Notes under the pieces: generated by a model | What the model was told of the DNA's origin: nothing | The model's input: the letters and a program-made list of their open reading frames with translations, nothing else | Database searches by the model: none | Shown: positions 1 through 11,186 of the stretch, piece by piece | How the letters are laid out: every line of letters begins with the position of its first letter | How positions within the stretch are numbered: position 1 is the first letter of the stretch | Made by a program: the position numbers and the translations under genes | Assembly (NCBI GenBank): GCA_014218235.1 | Contig: CM024753.1 | Location: 178,784,348 to 178,848,347, forward strand | DNA: 64,000 nt | Direction: 5' to 3' | DNA from: Colocasia esculenta | Lineage: Eukaryota > Streptophyta > Magnoliopsida > Alismatales > Araceae

Positions 1-266
1 TTCAAAAAAAAAGTTGTGTATCTCAAAATAAAAAGTCTTGTCTCAACAAAAAGAGCCAGTGTATCTCAAAATAAAGAGTTTGTCCAGCAATGTTCATGCT
101 TATAGTCAATGTGTGTAGTCCAGCAATGTTAGTCAACATGAAGTCAAAACCAAGCAGCATCATGGATGGACCATAACCTGAAAAAATAGATCATACAAGG
201 CTAAAAGTTACCAAATTGAAGACATAGGAAGAAATGTTAAATTGGAAGAAATAGTTAACTACTTAC

Positions 267-711
267 ATAGTCATCTAACCATAAGATGTGGCTTCCGAGA
301 GCATCACTCAACCTTTTCCTAAATTGATCCTTAACAAATAATGATGTGTTTGGCCTTTGAGCATGGGTGATTGATACCTAACAGTACTCAGTGCCTATTT
401 TGCGGCCCATGACTACCTTTTCAATTTCTGTGCTGATGAGGATTCCATCAGCTACATGTTGCATCTCATTGTCAACTAAAAGAACACGTTTTCCAATCAA
501 CTGTAACATGTATGAAAAATCCAAACATATAAAAAAATATTGAGCATGTATAAGTATAACTTGAAAGAGAATCACAAGTTGATTATACCTTGCTTACATC
601 TTCACAATCTATAATGCACTTTACATCTTGATCTACAGTTTGTCCCTCAACTGCACTGGTCATATGCACATCCACCTGTGGAGATGGAGCACACTTACCA
701 TCATTCTTGGC
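267..711 (-). pseudogene. CACTA transposon protein, C-terminal exons (Tnp1/En/Spm-like)
   Basis: Exon 711-589 is 41 codons, with acceptor TTGTAG and donor GTATAA. It joins in phase 0 to exon 500-267, which has acceptor TTACAG and donor GTAAGT. The second exon encodes LIGKRVLLVDNEMQHVADG followed by an ILIST/GRKIGTEYC stretch, the pattern of the plant Tnp1/En/Spm-like transposase domain (a 'GK.V.L....VA.G...S......G...G..Y' signature). A segment with DQFRKRLSDALGSHILW follows, typical of the tail of CACTA ORFs. The frame is broken by a TAG at 378-380, directly after GTEYC, where a Gln codon would be expected. It is therefore a decayed copy. Upstream exons should lie further right but I could not resolve them. 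Confidence 0.5.
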
Positions 712-1550
712 CTACAACAAAGTTGAACAATTGTCATAAACATATTTATGTTGGAAACTTTGGGATGATATAGATGATAGCGGCAGTGGGCAGCAATAGA
801 AAGGGAGGAAACTTTGGGGATTGGTGGTGTGCCATCACTGCAGTCCTAGAAGGATCCTAGAAAGCAACAGGTCTATGTAAAAAATAAAAAAAAATTATCA
901 ACTCAAATATGTAAAAAAAAATTATACCCTTGAAGTTTGTCCAGAAAATCCAATCAAATTCTTCAAAGAAAACCTTAAACAAAAGCAACTGAAATATGCA
1001 AAACTGAAACAAAAACAAAGGAAACCTGGGATCCCATTTCATGTTTAAAATGTCCATACTCGCAAAACATGAAATAGTCATATATACCTAGGATCCCCTA
1101 ATCATACTCTCCCATTTCATGATTAAAATTTACTAGTTAAAGTGCATGAACAAATGCAATTTATATTACTTTTCTAAAGTACTCTGCACTGGTGGATGTT
1201 TACACCACTTGGGGAGGGGGATGTGTGGAACGAATGACTTTGCAAACTCTTTTCATTTAAATAAAAATTTATCGACACATATATATGAGGAATTGGAGAA
1301 ATATTCAGCATTTCCATTTCTGACTTTTTCCTGACTGGTATAAAAAATAACTACATATTCGTCAAGAATAAAATGATGATGAGCAAGAAAAGATCAATTT
1401 ATAAATAGACATATAAGATCAATTTAGAGAGAATAAACATGGAAATTTTCAACCTTGAAATAGGCATATAAGGTATCTATAAATCACCCACAGGCACAAA
1501 ATCAGCCTGCAGTTTGTAAACCAACATACATATTTATATATATATATATA

Positions 1551-1828
1551 TCCATAGAAATCATTTATATGTGCAGGTTTTTAGGCTTTCACCATGTTCT
1601 ATATCATGCAAATCAGAGGACCGTACAACAGCTATAGGAAATAGAATGTCTTATCATAATACAGTCAGATGACCTGGTATATATATAAATCCATAGAAAT
1701 TATATCTCTGTGCAGGTTTTCAAGCTTTCACCATGTTCTATACCATGCAAACCAGAGGACCGTATAGTAACTATAGGAAAAAGAATGTTTAATCATAATT
1801 CAGTCAATTGATCTGGTATAAAAGGATA
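1551..1828. repeat. 139-bp direct tandem duplication
   Basis: Two adjacent copies begin with tccatagaaat at 1551 and 1690. Both carry the shared blocks 'gcaggttt..agctttcaccatgttctat' (as separate short matches) and 'cagaggaccgta'. They differ by scattered substitutions. An AT dinucleotide run precedes the first copy. The duplication lies inside the CACTA remnant and has no coding content. Confidence 0.7.
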
Positions 1829-2789
1829 TCTGATGTCATTAGAACATAATAAGTCAGAAGTGCAGCACCAGCATTTTCATCACCCTACAATAAATTGTTG
1901 TCCATCAAAAATCTAGTTCTGCATATTTCCCGGATTTCACAGCTTCAAAAATGTGAAATGAATTTCCTACATTTGGTAGACAAGACTCTTTGTATGAAAA
2001 AAATACATATACTTAATCATGTCCTAATTCCCAACTATGGTTATTACCAACCATTCAGATTGCTAGCAGATAACTAGATATCTATAAAATTCTTATGATG
2101 TGTTTTAATTGTGAAGGACAAAAGAATAAAGAGGCCAGAGAAACCATGTATGCAAATAAAATATGATGCATATGGTCAATACAGCTAGAAAAGCATATAA
2201 AAAAATAAGAAACAAAAAATGTGAAACAAGCAGTCAGATAAATGGCGGATGTTCTCCTTGTGGCTTCAGATAGCTACTGAGCATCATACTATAGAGTAAT
2301 ATGTCAACAAAGAGATTACTTTAATAAAATCCATACTTGGAAACTACACAGATATCCTATTAGAATATTAGAATCAGGATAGAAGAGACTTCTCATATCA
2401 ACTTTGGGACAACTGAACCAGCTATAAGAATTAAAGAGTGAAGGCTGAAGCATACTAGCAACTTACGAGATTTTAATGGGCAAGTGGAAGAAGGAACACT
2501 GCCCTGGAATGGGGAAATGTTCTCCCAGTTTGTGCGAGCATAGAAATGTGGGACTGTGATGCGGTGTTGGTGGGTCGTACCTTGGATGGAGGAGCAGAGG
2601 CGGCAATGACGACCCACGCTTCTCCTCGAGCTTGGAAGCAGGGGCTAGAAAGGGCATAGAAGAAAGCTTTGAGCATGGACGCGAAGGCGACACTGGAGGG
2701 TTGAGACGACGATTGCCGTGGTCGACCAGGTCGCCAGGTCATGCACGACAACAGCAGGTGATGACGACGGCGTGCTAGGGCATAGATGA

Positions 2790-3180
2790 TCACGGCGGCG
2801 TTTGGCTTGGACGACGACGATGGTGACCGAGGGCGCGGTCGGCGTCCAGCTTGGACGATGATGATGGTGGTCGAGGGTGTGCTAGCTAGGGCGTGGATGA
2901 TCACGGCGGCGTCCGGCTTGCACGACGATGAGGGCGCGGTCGACGTCGGGCTTCGACGACAACAAGGGTGAGGTCGGCGTCGGGCTTGGGCGACGACGAG
3001 GGCGCAGTCGGCGTCGGGCTTGGGCGACGACGAGGGCGCAGTCGGCGTCGGGCTTGGACGACGACGAGGGCGCAGGCGCGGTCGGCATCGGGCTTCGACG
3101 ACGACAAGGGCGAGGTCGGCGTCAGGGGCTTGGTCGTGCTAGGGCGCGGTCAGCGTCGGGGGCTTGGTCGTGCAGAAGGA
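2790..3180. repeat. GC-rich minisatellite, 34-bp unit
   Basis: Near-identical 34-bp units with core GTCGGCGTCGGGCTTGG and trailing GACGACGACGA run at 2966-2999, 3000-3033 and 3034-3067. A 40-bp variant and degenerate units lie on both sides. Base composition is sharply more GC-rich than the AT-rich surroundings. Open frames here (Arg/Gly/Ala-rich, both strands) follow from the repeat and are not supported as genes. The repeat sits just inside the CACTA end, where subterminal repeats are usual. Confidence 0.75.
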
Positions 3181-3555
3181 GGTATCTGCCGAGCCCCTAC
3201 ATATCCCAGGCTTTTTATTTCCCACGCAAGGGAAATGTATTGCCGCCACAACTATATACTTACGGTTCCTATTTTTTTAGGATATTATGAATAGACCAAT
3301 ACTTATATTTGGTAGCTTTTCATAGGTGTATACATCTTTTTGTTACACTTATTAATAAACTATGGCTAAAATAAATATATTCTCTCACGATTTGTAAAAA
3401 CCGTAACTATATATTCGTATCTACATATGGTTAAAAAAAGCGTGTGCATAATCTTGCAATGGATGGATTTAACATTTATAATTGTGGTATATACCTACGT
3501 ATTACCCTACTGTAGGTAAATTCTGTGGGTATAGCTCCAATTTGTTGTAGTGTAG

Positions 3556-6500
3556 AGTCGACCTGTCTGTCAACTAGAGTCGACCTACTTTGACAAGAAC
3601 TTTGTAAACCTGTATGAATGAAGAGTAGACCATCAAAGCATGTCATTAACAATAAGATATGAGATATTAAATATCAAGAACATGTTGTTTGAGCATTATT
3701 GTAATATATTCAATATGTACAATATGTTCACTGTGTCATCATCAAAATCAAAATGTGAGTGATGCTAATTGGTCATCATTAAAAAAATCACCATTAAGAA
3801 ATTTCAATACACACTCAACACAATAGGGACGACAGACCCACATATGGAGTATATGGTGTCTTGACTTGTCTCATCAACGTAGTAATATTATCCTTGATTA
3901 TTTTATTTTTTTCTTTGTTTTAATTTTTTCCTTTAGCCCAACATGCATCATATAGGTTTCTGAGCATATTGCTAGAAGAACACTCTCGTGCTTAAATGAG
4001 GAGAACCCCCTATTCGTCAATCCAATTAACATGAAATATTTCATTCTGAGTCAAGTACTTGGTCCATCTTGTTGTTGTTTGTAGACTACGTTTGGAAACC
4101 CCTTTTGTTGGATTCATATACAATTCATCATTTTTTCCTTAGATCCATATTGGCTGCAGCACGTCCACAAGCTGGAAAACGCTGCCCAATGGTGAAACAT
4201 ACAGGATTGTGTCCTGGGGTATTTCCACCACGTTGGAAGTTGATCTCCTCCCCTTCGTGCCCATGTGCATATTTTCCTTCTCTCGTCCAAACAATGGGTT
4301 ATCTCTTGAAGCTTTCTTTAAGCTGCTTCACTTTAGGCTGAGGAAAAACTCCTATCATATGTTGTTGAAGACATGTCACATCACACCTTGGCGTCTACTT
4401 TTCAGTCATTCCACTTTGCTCCACTTCATTTCATTTCACTCCAATTTTCTTTTCATTTCATTCCATTTTGTGTCTGTACGTTCCACTACCTTGCAAAGCA
4501 AACTCCAAGACGGAGCAACTGTAGACACGCCATTTTTTACATCACACTGAGTACATGTTATACTATAATGCCTCATAGTGGCTCTCTTCATTTAATCATT
4601 TGAGTGGTTTTCTCATTTTTTATGGATTTTTCTAGCATTTTCTAGGATTCTTATGGCGATGTGAAGAGATTTGTTATTCGTGTTAGCTTCACTGAACGCA
4701 TTTCCTGTTCTCTATATGTGACAGGTCAAGTCGACATGATTTAACCTTCCTAAATCCATTTTCAGCAATTTCCTTTTTGAATTTTGGAAACAACTTATTG
4801 TTAAAATTGGTTCATGGTAGGTATGGCGGATGTGATTTTAACTTCCCTAATCGGTATCAACATGACGCATTTTGAGCCTTCCATTTTTGGATTTCTGGCA
4901 ACTATCTGAATCGATCTTGGAAATTTAGAATTCGTGTTATGTTGTCCTGACGTGTTTCAATTCTTTCTATTTTTCAAAATTCCAGTCAAAATATGGAAGT
5001 TCCTTAACTACGTCCACTTGACCTAACGCATTTATTAATTCACGTCCACTAAAGCTGATGTGATTTAGCTATTTACTCTTTTTTGGAATCCGAATCCAAA
5101 ACTCCTATAAATACCCCCTTAAGGTTTCATTTCAAAGAGGTTGGTCGAAACCCAGAGCTCTGAACTCTGAGCTTAGCCTTCAAGCCTTCTTGTGAGAGCT
5201 AGAGAGTCTTGAGAGTCTTCATCATCAAGGGGAGGTGTTGTCGGATTGCCGCCACATTGGAGCATCAATGGAGCGTCGTCGTGGGAGTCTCACAGTGCCA
5301 GCATTCTTCTCCCGTTCTTGTTCTTTTATTTATTTCTTTAATTGCACGCATCACATCATCTTCTTCTTGTTTTTCTTGTTCATCTTGTTCTTAGCAACTC
5401 CACACACACATCTCATCATTCACACAACCATCTACACGTCTTAGGGGTTTAAAATCCACCACAAGGTGTGTTTATGTTCATGTTTTCTCCCTTCTTTTCT
5501 TTCAAGGATTGATGCTACACAACTTGTTTCTAATCTTTTGTCTTTTGGTGGTTCTTGTTTCTTTGTGTTTTCCTCAAGTCAAGGATAACCAAGTTAAAGT
5601 CTTCTCCGTCGGTCGGCCGATTTTGGAGGAGTAAGAGTCGCTCACAATTTTCCGCACTCTTCAAGTCAAGGTACATGCGATCACACTCCATCTCCGTGCA
5701 CACACACACTCTTTCTCTTTTTCTTTCCATTATCTTTTTCTCCATATTCATATTATTCTTCTTCCTCTATAAAAACCCTAAAAGTAAAGTAATCATATTT
5801 TTAATTCTCAATTTCTCTTGTGGTTTCTCACATCCACACTATCCTTCAAATGATCATTTTTAGATTCTCAAAATGCCCATTTTGAAGTCTCTCAAATAAT
5901 CATTTTCAAGTACTCAAAAAGCTGATTTTAAGTGACTTGTGAAGAATGATCGTTTTAAGTCTTAAGTCAAAATGATTGTTCTGGGAACTTAAATGAAAAG
6001 AATCATTTTAAATTGTCAAAGAATCAATTTTAAGGAGTAAGTTATAAAAGAATCATTTTGAAAGACTTGTTTGGCTTAATTTAAGACTCAATTCTCCTAG
6101 CTTTATGAGATTCGATTCTCATAAGCCTAATAATTGATTCTTACAGTCTTAGAAGGAAGAAGTTTACCAAATTTGAGACCTGGGTCTAACTGTTTAGAAC
6201 TTGATTCTCTACTTTTAAAGACTCAATTTTTATAGACTTATAAATTAATCTCTAACTTCTTCTATACAAATTTCTAACCAAATGGGGCAAATCAGTTGAT
6301 CAATGTCTCATTTCGATCGACCAATGGCAGTCTAACTAGTTAAAAATTTAAAGTTATAGTTGCACAGGGTTAGTCTAATTGGCATTATCACAAAAACCCA
6401 CATTACATAGTACTAATCATGAAAGTTTAATTTCAGGGTATTACAACTTGGGCCTCCACCCGGCCACTGCTAGTCACAAGCGCACTAGGACACCGAACTG

Positions 6501-7089
6501 GTCACACAATGATCCCTCCACGGCATCAGAATGCTAGAGAATGACTCTCCATAGAATCATGATCATCAAGAAACTCCACAACAAACATGGAAACACTAGG
6601 CACAACCTCTAAGGATGACCTTGGAAACATAGTCATCACCTCATGTCGTGTAGAGAGCACCACTCTCACCACAAATGAAACCGCAAAAGCAACTATTGCC
6701 CAAACGATGACTTACCCAGAGGGAGGTGAATGGTTATTTCCAATTTACTATTAAAATGTGATAATAAAAGAATGATCTAAATGAAATGAATGACTTTGTT
6801 GACTATGGACTATGAACTCTATCATTAGATGCTAAGCATCTTGTGTGTGTATATGTTTGTAGCAGTGAAAGTATATAGCATATAACTATGAATACACACA
6901 ATTCTAAGTATGAAGGACATGAATAAAACACACAAGTGACACCAATTTTAATTCTGGTTCAGTGCTGATCCACTCAACCTTATGTTCAGTCTCCAAGAAC
7001 AACTTGTTTGGGCTTTCACTCACTATTGGCAACTATCGGTTCTTCTTTTATGAGCAGAAGATCAACTCCAGAACACCTTTCTTGGTGGG
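3556..7089. other. Gene-free AT-rich region with LTR-like promoter signals
   Basis: I see no supported gene. At 5105-5115 there is CTATAAATACCCC followed by a purine/pyrimidine leader that resembles the U3/R boundary of a plant LTR. At 6431-6445 the sequence TTTCAGGGTATTACA looks like the 3' end of a Ty3/gypsy LTR (…TTACA). No matching TG start, primer-binding site or target duplication could be found, so this is only a possible LTR fragment. From about 5840 to 6260 there are repeated AATCATTTT / GATTCTC motifs related to the larger array at 8290-9830. Confidence 0.3.
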
Positions 7090-7250
7090 TACTTCTCTTT
7101 ACAAGCAAGAATATGAGCTCATTGGTATACATCCTAACAAGTCCTCCTATTATGAGCTGGAAGATGCTCACCAGTACACACCCCAGTGGGTCACTCTACT
7201 ACGAGCTAGGGAATGCTCATTAGTATAGACCCCAATAGGTCATCCAAATG
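7090..7250. repeat. Degenerate tandem repeat, ~48-bp unit, three copies
   Basis: Three successive blocks share TATGAGCT…GATGCTCA, then a CA/TA-rich stretch, then CCCAGTGGGTCA-like ends (near 7105, 7150 and 7198). Copies differ at many positions. A short open frame across it is explained by the repeat. Confidence 0.5.
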
Positions 7251-7689
7251 ATTTAAATGCCAACTTCTAAGATGTCTCTACCTAAACGAATGATGGCTAC
7301 AATGAATGTGCAAAACCTTTGACACATAGATCAAAAATAAAGAAGAGATAGAAGCTTTGTTGATCTCGTATGCTTTAGCTGATGATTGAAGCTAGCTTAT
7401 GTCGCTAAAGACTTGTTCCCCTCTTTAATGCTCTTCAGTCTGCAGCAAGAGGATGAGGAGATTAAGAGGAGCTTTAAATGCTGATGATAAATGAACTTTC
7501 TACCTTTTTCTATACTCAGTAGCTCTCACTTATTTCTTTCTCTTTTTTCTCAGAGTATTTCTGCTCAACTATTTCTAATCGTGTTGAATGATCTATCTAT
7601 TAGCTTCATCTTGTTCACTAAAACTATAGCTTATATATATACTCTTTAATTTTCTTATCTTCTAAGTGGCTAAGATAATATATCCATTG

Positions 7690-7866
7690 AGACTCAACTT
7701 TCCATCTATTAGATTCAATTTGAGCTCCATTGTGACTTGGCTTGCCATCTGTTAGATTCATCTTAAGCTCCGTTGTGAATTGGCTTGCCAACCGTTAGAT
7801 ATAATCTTGTTTTCTGTCATCTTGGCTTGCCATCTTTTAGATTCATCTTGGGCACTATTGTCACTT
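7690..7866. repeat. Tandem repeat, 42-43-bp unit, four copies
   Basis: The motif CTTGCCATCTGTTAGATTCA recurs with starts at about 7698, 7741, 7783 and 7825. Each is followed by a TCTTAAGCTCCGTTGTGA-like tail. Copies are diverged by several substitutions. No coding function is evident. Confidence 0.65.
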
Positions 7867-8289
7867 CTCTATTCTTCTTTTCTAGGACAATTAATGCTTC
7901 TCAAATCTTCTATGTATTCCATAAATATTTTCAGAATTATACATTGTCCTTACATCGTTCTACAAGTTGCCCATATCCTAAAAGATCTTGTGACAGTAGT
8001 AGGTAGCTACAAAAGTAACCTTTCTATCCAACCTTTTGGCCAAAGTCAACATTATTTAAGAAGAATATAGTAAATGGCGTATCTACAAAATCTCTTTTTA
8101 GAATATCTTCTTAGAGTTCCAAGATGAGCATTTAATGCAAGTTTGAATTTTTGAACTCATTCACATTTTCTTCTAAGTAGACAAAATACTTTGGCAAATT
8201 TAAACCATTAATTTAAAACCTTAAGAAGATGTACTTCAAGTTTAGATGGAATATAAACAAATGTTTCTGAGTGAAACAAACTCATAAAA

Positions 8290-9830
8290 TCATTTTAATG
8301 ATGTTTAAAATATGAGACTTGATTCTAAATGATTTTTAGTATCGGAATCAATTTTAAAATCTTTTGAATGTGACTCGTTTCTCAGTTCTATGTGAGAATC
8401 ATTTTCTTTGTAAGACTTGATTTCAGTACTCAGTAAGATATGTTCTCCTTCTGTGAGTGAGATTCATTTTTCTGAGTTTCTGAGAGTTACTCTACCCTTG
8501 AGAGTGAGACTTGATAGGTTTGGTCATTTCCTATGAGTCATTTTTATAAGACTCATTTTTGTTCTAAGAGTCATTTCTTTCTGGAGTGTGAGACTCAATA
8601 GGTTTTGGTTATTTTCTTGACAATCATTTTTGTAAGCCTCATTTTTAGTCTCAGAGTGAGACTCGATTATATTCTCTAAGAAAGCCTCATTTTTTATCTT
8701 AAAGTGAGACTCAATTTCAGTACTCTCAAAGTGAGACTCAATTTTGTTCTTTGAGTGAGACTCATTTTTATTCTTAAAGTGAGACTTGATTTCAGTTTTA
8801 GAATGAGACTAGATTATCTTCTTTGAGCAAGAGTAAGTTTTGTTCTTAAAGTAAGACTCAATTTTGGTCATAGAGTGAGACTCGATTTTGTTCTCTAAGT
8901 GAGACTTATTGTTATTCTTAAAGTGAGACTCGATTTTAGTCTCGAAGTGAGACTCGATTGTTTTATTATTCCTAAGATTTCTTATAGTATACCTGAGACT
9001 TGTTTTTCACATAAATCTGAGACACAATTTCACTTAAGTCTGAGCCTCGAATTCTTTCACTATGCTTGAGACTCATTTTCTCTTAAGTTTGAGACACGAT
9101 TTCACTAAGAGTTTGGGACTCGATTTTACTGTGAGTTTAAGACTCGTTTCTTTTAGGACTTGATTGCTTAGAATCTATGACTTGATTTTATTAGGACTTG
9201 ATTTTATCAGTCAAGCTTGAGACTTGATTTTGCTGAGCCTGAGACTCGATTTGTCTTAAAGTTTAAGACTCATTTTGATCTGAGTCTAAGATTTGATTTG
9301 GCCTTGTATCTAAGACTTGATTTCATTTTGGTTGACTCCTCCACTTGATTTTTCAAGTTGAGTCTAGGACTCAATTTTTGAGATGTTTTGCAACTTCATT
9401 TTCTGATGAGTTAGTGACTCGATTTTTAGACTTGATTCTACCTTGTTTCTTGAGACTCGTTTTCTATTGCTATGAGTATAAGGCTTGAATTTTCATGTTG
9501 ATTTTAGGACAAATTTTCTAGAGTTAATTTCTCTTGTCTCCTAAGACTCTTTTTTCCAAAAATGTCAGAGACTTGATTTCTCATATTGAGTCTAGGACTT
9601 GTTTTCTAGACTATTTTTTCTCTTGTCTTTTGAGACTCATTTTTCTAAAAGAGTCAGAGACTTGATTTCAATTTCTCATCTTCTGAGACTCTTTTTTCTA
9701 AAAGTTGGAGAGTTAATTTCCATAGAGTCTTCATACTTGATTTTCTAATTTAAATCTTGAGATTCAATTTCTTGCTTGAGTCTAAGACTTTCTTCTTATG
9801 ATCAATAAGTCTAAGACTAAATTTCTAAGA
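8290..9830. repeat. Large degenerate array of a GAGACTCGATTTT-like motif
   Basis: For about 1.5 kb the sequence is almost wholly variants of AGTGAGACTCGATTTTG and its spacer (TTCTTAAAG, TCTCTAAG). Spacing is about 25-28 bp in the best-kept part (8640-8960) and looser elsewhere. Units mutate between GACTCGATT, GACTCAATT, GACTTGATT and GACTCATTT. No open frame of note runs through it. It looks like an old, low-copy-fidelity satellite block. Confidence 0.75.
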
Positions 9831-11090
9831 CTTTTTGTAAGCAACCTAAGAAATAGCTTCAATGTGACGACAACTGACATATCCCCTATATCATCTCCAT
9901 TCTGAATGTACCTTCCACACATACCACATTTTGGCATAGAACCGAGGTGATGGAATGCCATATGGGGGCATCCATATGGCCACCAAACATCACACCCTAC
10001 CTAAGGAACCTCGAACACTTTCATGGATATTTGCCTCATTAGCTGGGGCCACACCAAAGGCTAATGGAAGTTCTCACCATGGTCACACTAGCCACTTCTT
10101 GCGCATCTCAAGATGCACCAGACAGCCTACACAAGGCACAGGAAACCCAGTCGTGCCACTGTCCAACAGTGCATTTAGAGACACGCCTCTGCGATATGGT
10201 ATGACAGCACACAATGCGTCGAGTGCAACCTGAGGCACCAAAAATGGTCATTCCCGACCCCAAACCATCAAAAACACCACGAGAAATAAGAGGGGGTGGG
10301 TCGAGAAGACTCCCAAAACCCAAAAATCATACTTGCAAGCCTTCTAACTACCAATCAAGCCACCAACAACCCCAAGGATGAACTCACTTCCTTTACATGA
10401 AATACCCCCCCAATCAGCCTAAAAATAGCCCCAAACTCATGTGCATGTCATTCTATGAAGCTTAAAATGCTGTGAAGCACGAGCAAGAAGCCACAGATTG
10501 TCTCCCTACCTTAGAGATACCAACACCAACCAATGAGGGCCTTCACATCTATTGGCCACCACTCCTCACTGTCCCACCATGATCACACCCTCACCACACT
10601 GAGGATGAGCACCACAATGTCATTGTCGCATCTCCAAGATACCATGTACTACCATATAAAGGAGGAGAAGGAGGGGAAAAGGGGCTCGGCCAAGGGAGAG
10701 GGGAGAAAATGGCTTGGATTGTTTGGAGCGTGGCCAGCATATAAAAACCATCCGAAAATCGAAACGTGCCATCCTCGATAGGCACAACTCAAGTCGCGTC
10801 GCTTGACCAAGGTGTGACTAGGCTGATGCAGTCTAATCACCTCACGTACATGCAAGCGACTGGCAACGCTGACTGGCACACTGGCCAGCTATGTTCCACT
10901 AACTAGGCGTAAGCAGGGACATGCAGGAATGCCACATAGTACCCCCAATCATACACTATCAGCTTGCCATGTGCATCTGCGCAATAAAACCTGACAAAAT
11001 CTAGTCATGCCAGTCACACCAATGCTAATGTGTGTGACTATATTTTACGCAAAAACACATGCTAAACCTCAAAGGAAAGGTCCTAGCTGG
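9831..11090. other. No gene seen; possible old LTR-element interior
   Basis: Composition turns from AT-rich to CA-rich at about 9850. TATA-like CATATAAAGGAGG lies at 10651 and CATATAAAAACC at 10739, as found in LTR leaders, but no LTR ends, primer site or retroelement protein could be read. Small open frames here have no recognisable motifs. A poly-C tract starts at 11109. Confidence 0.3.
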
Positions 11091-11186
11091 ATCAAATGGC
11101 ACAAATCTACCCCCCCCCCCCCCACCCAACAAAGGCCCAGGCCAACCCAAAGCCTACAAACCACCATCTAAAAATCATTCAAGATG

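Larger units (their letters stand above)
1..3552 (-). mobile_element. CACTA (En/Spm) DNA transposon, terminal part
   Basis: The right boundary reads TTGTTGTAGTG, the inverted complement of a CACTACAACAA terminus, which is diagnostic of CACTA elements; it ends at 3552. The other terminus lies left of the window. Two coding exons on the minus strand (267-500 and 589-711) belong to a CACTA-associated protein, so the window shows the 5' side of an element read right to left. Between them and the end lie AT-rich DNA, a 139-bp direct duplication (1551-1828) and a GC-rich minisatellite (about 2790-3180). The 3-bp target duplication cannot be confirmed because the other end is missing. The superfamily call rests on the terminus plus the protein and is fairly firm; the extent is inferred. 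Confidence 0.6.

Noticed and set aside
2473..3290. Arg/Ala-rich open frames on both strands
   Set aside because: They arise from the GC-rich 34-bp repeat and lack any domain or splice context.
3699..6445. Full LTR between TGTAATATATTC and GGTATTACA
   Set aside because: No target duplication, primer site or polypurine tract at the borders; only TATA-like and end-like motifs.
11109..11125. Poly-C tract as a functional element
   Set aside because: Homopolymer of low complexity; may mark a break or sequencing uncertainty next to the truncated copia element.
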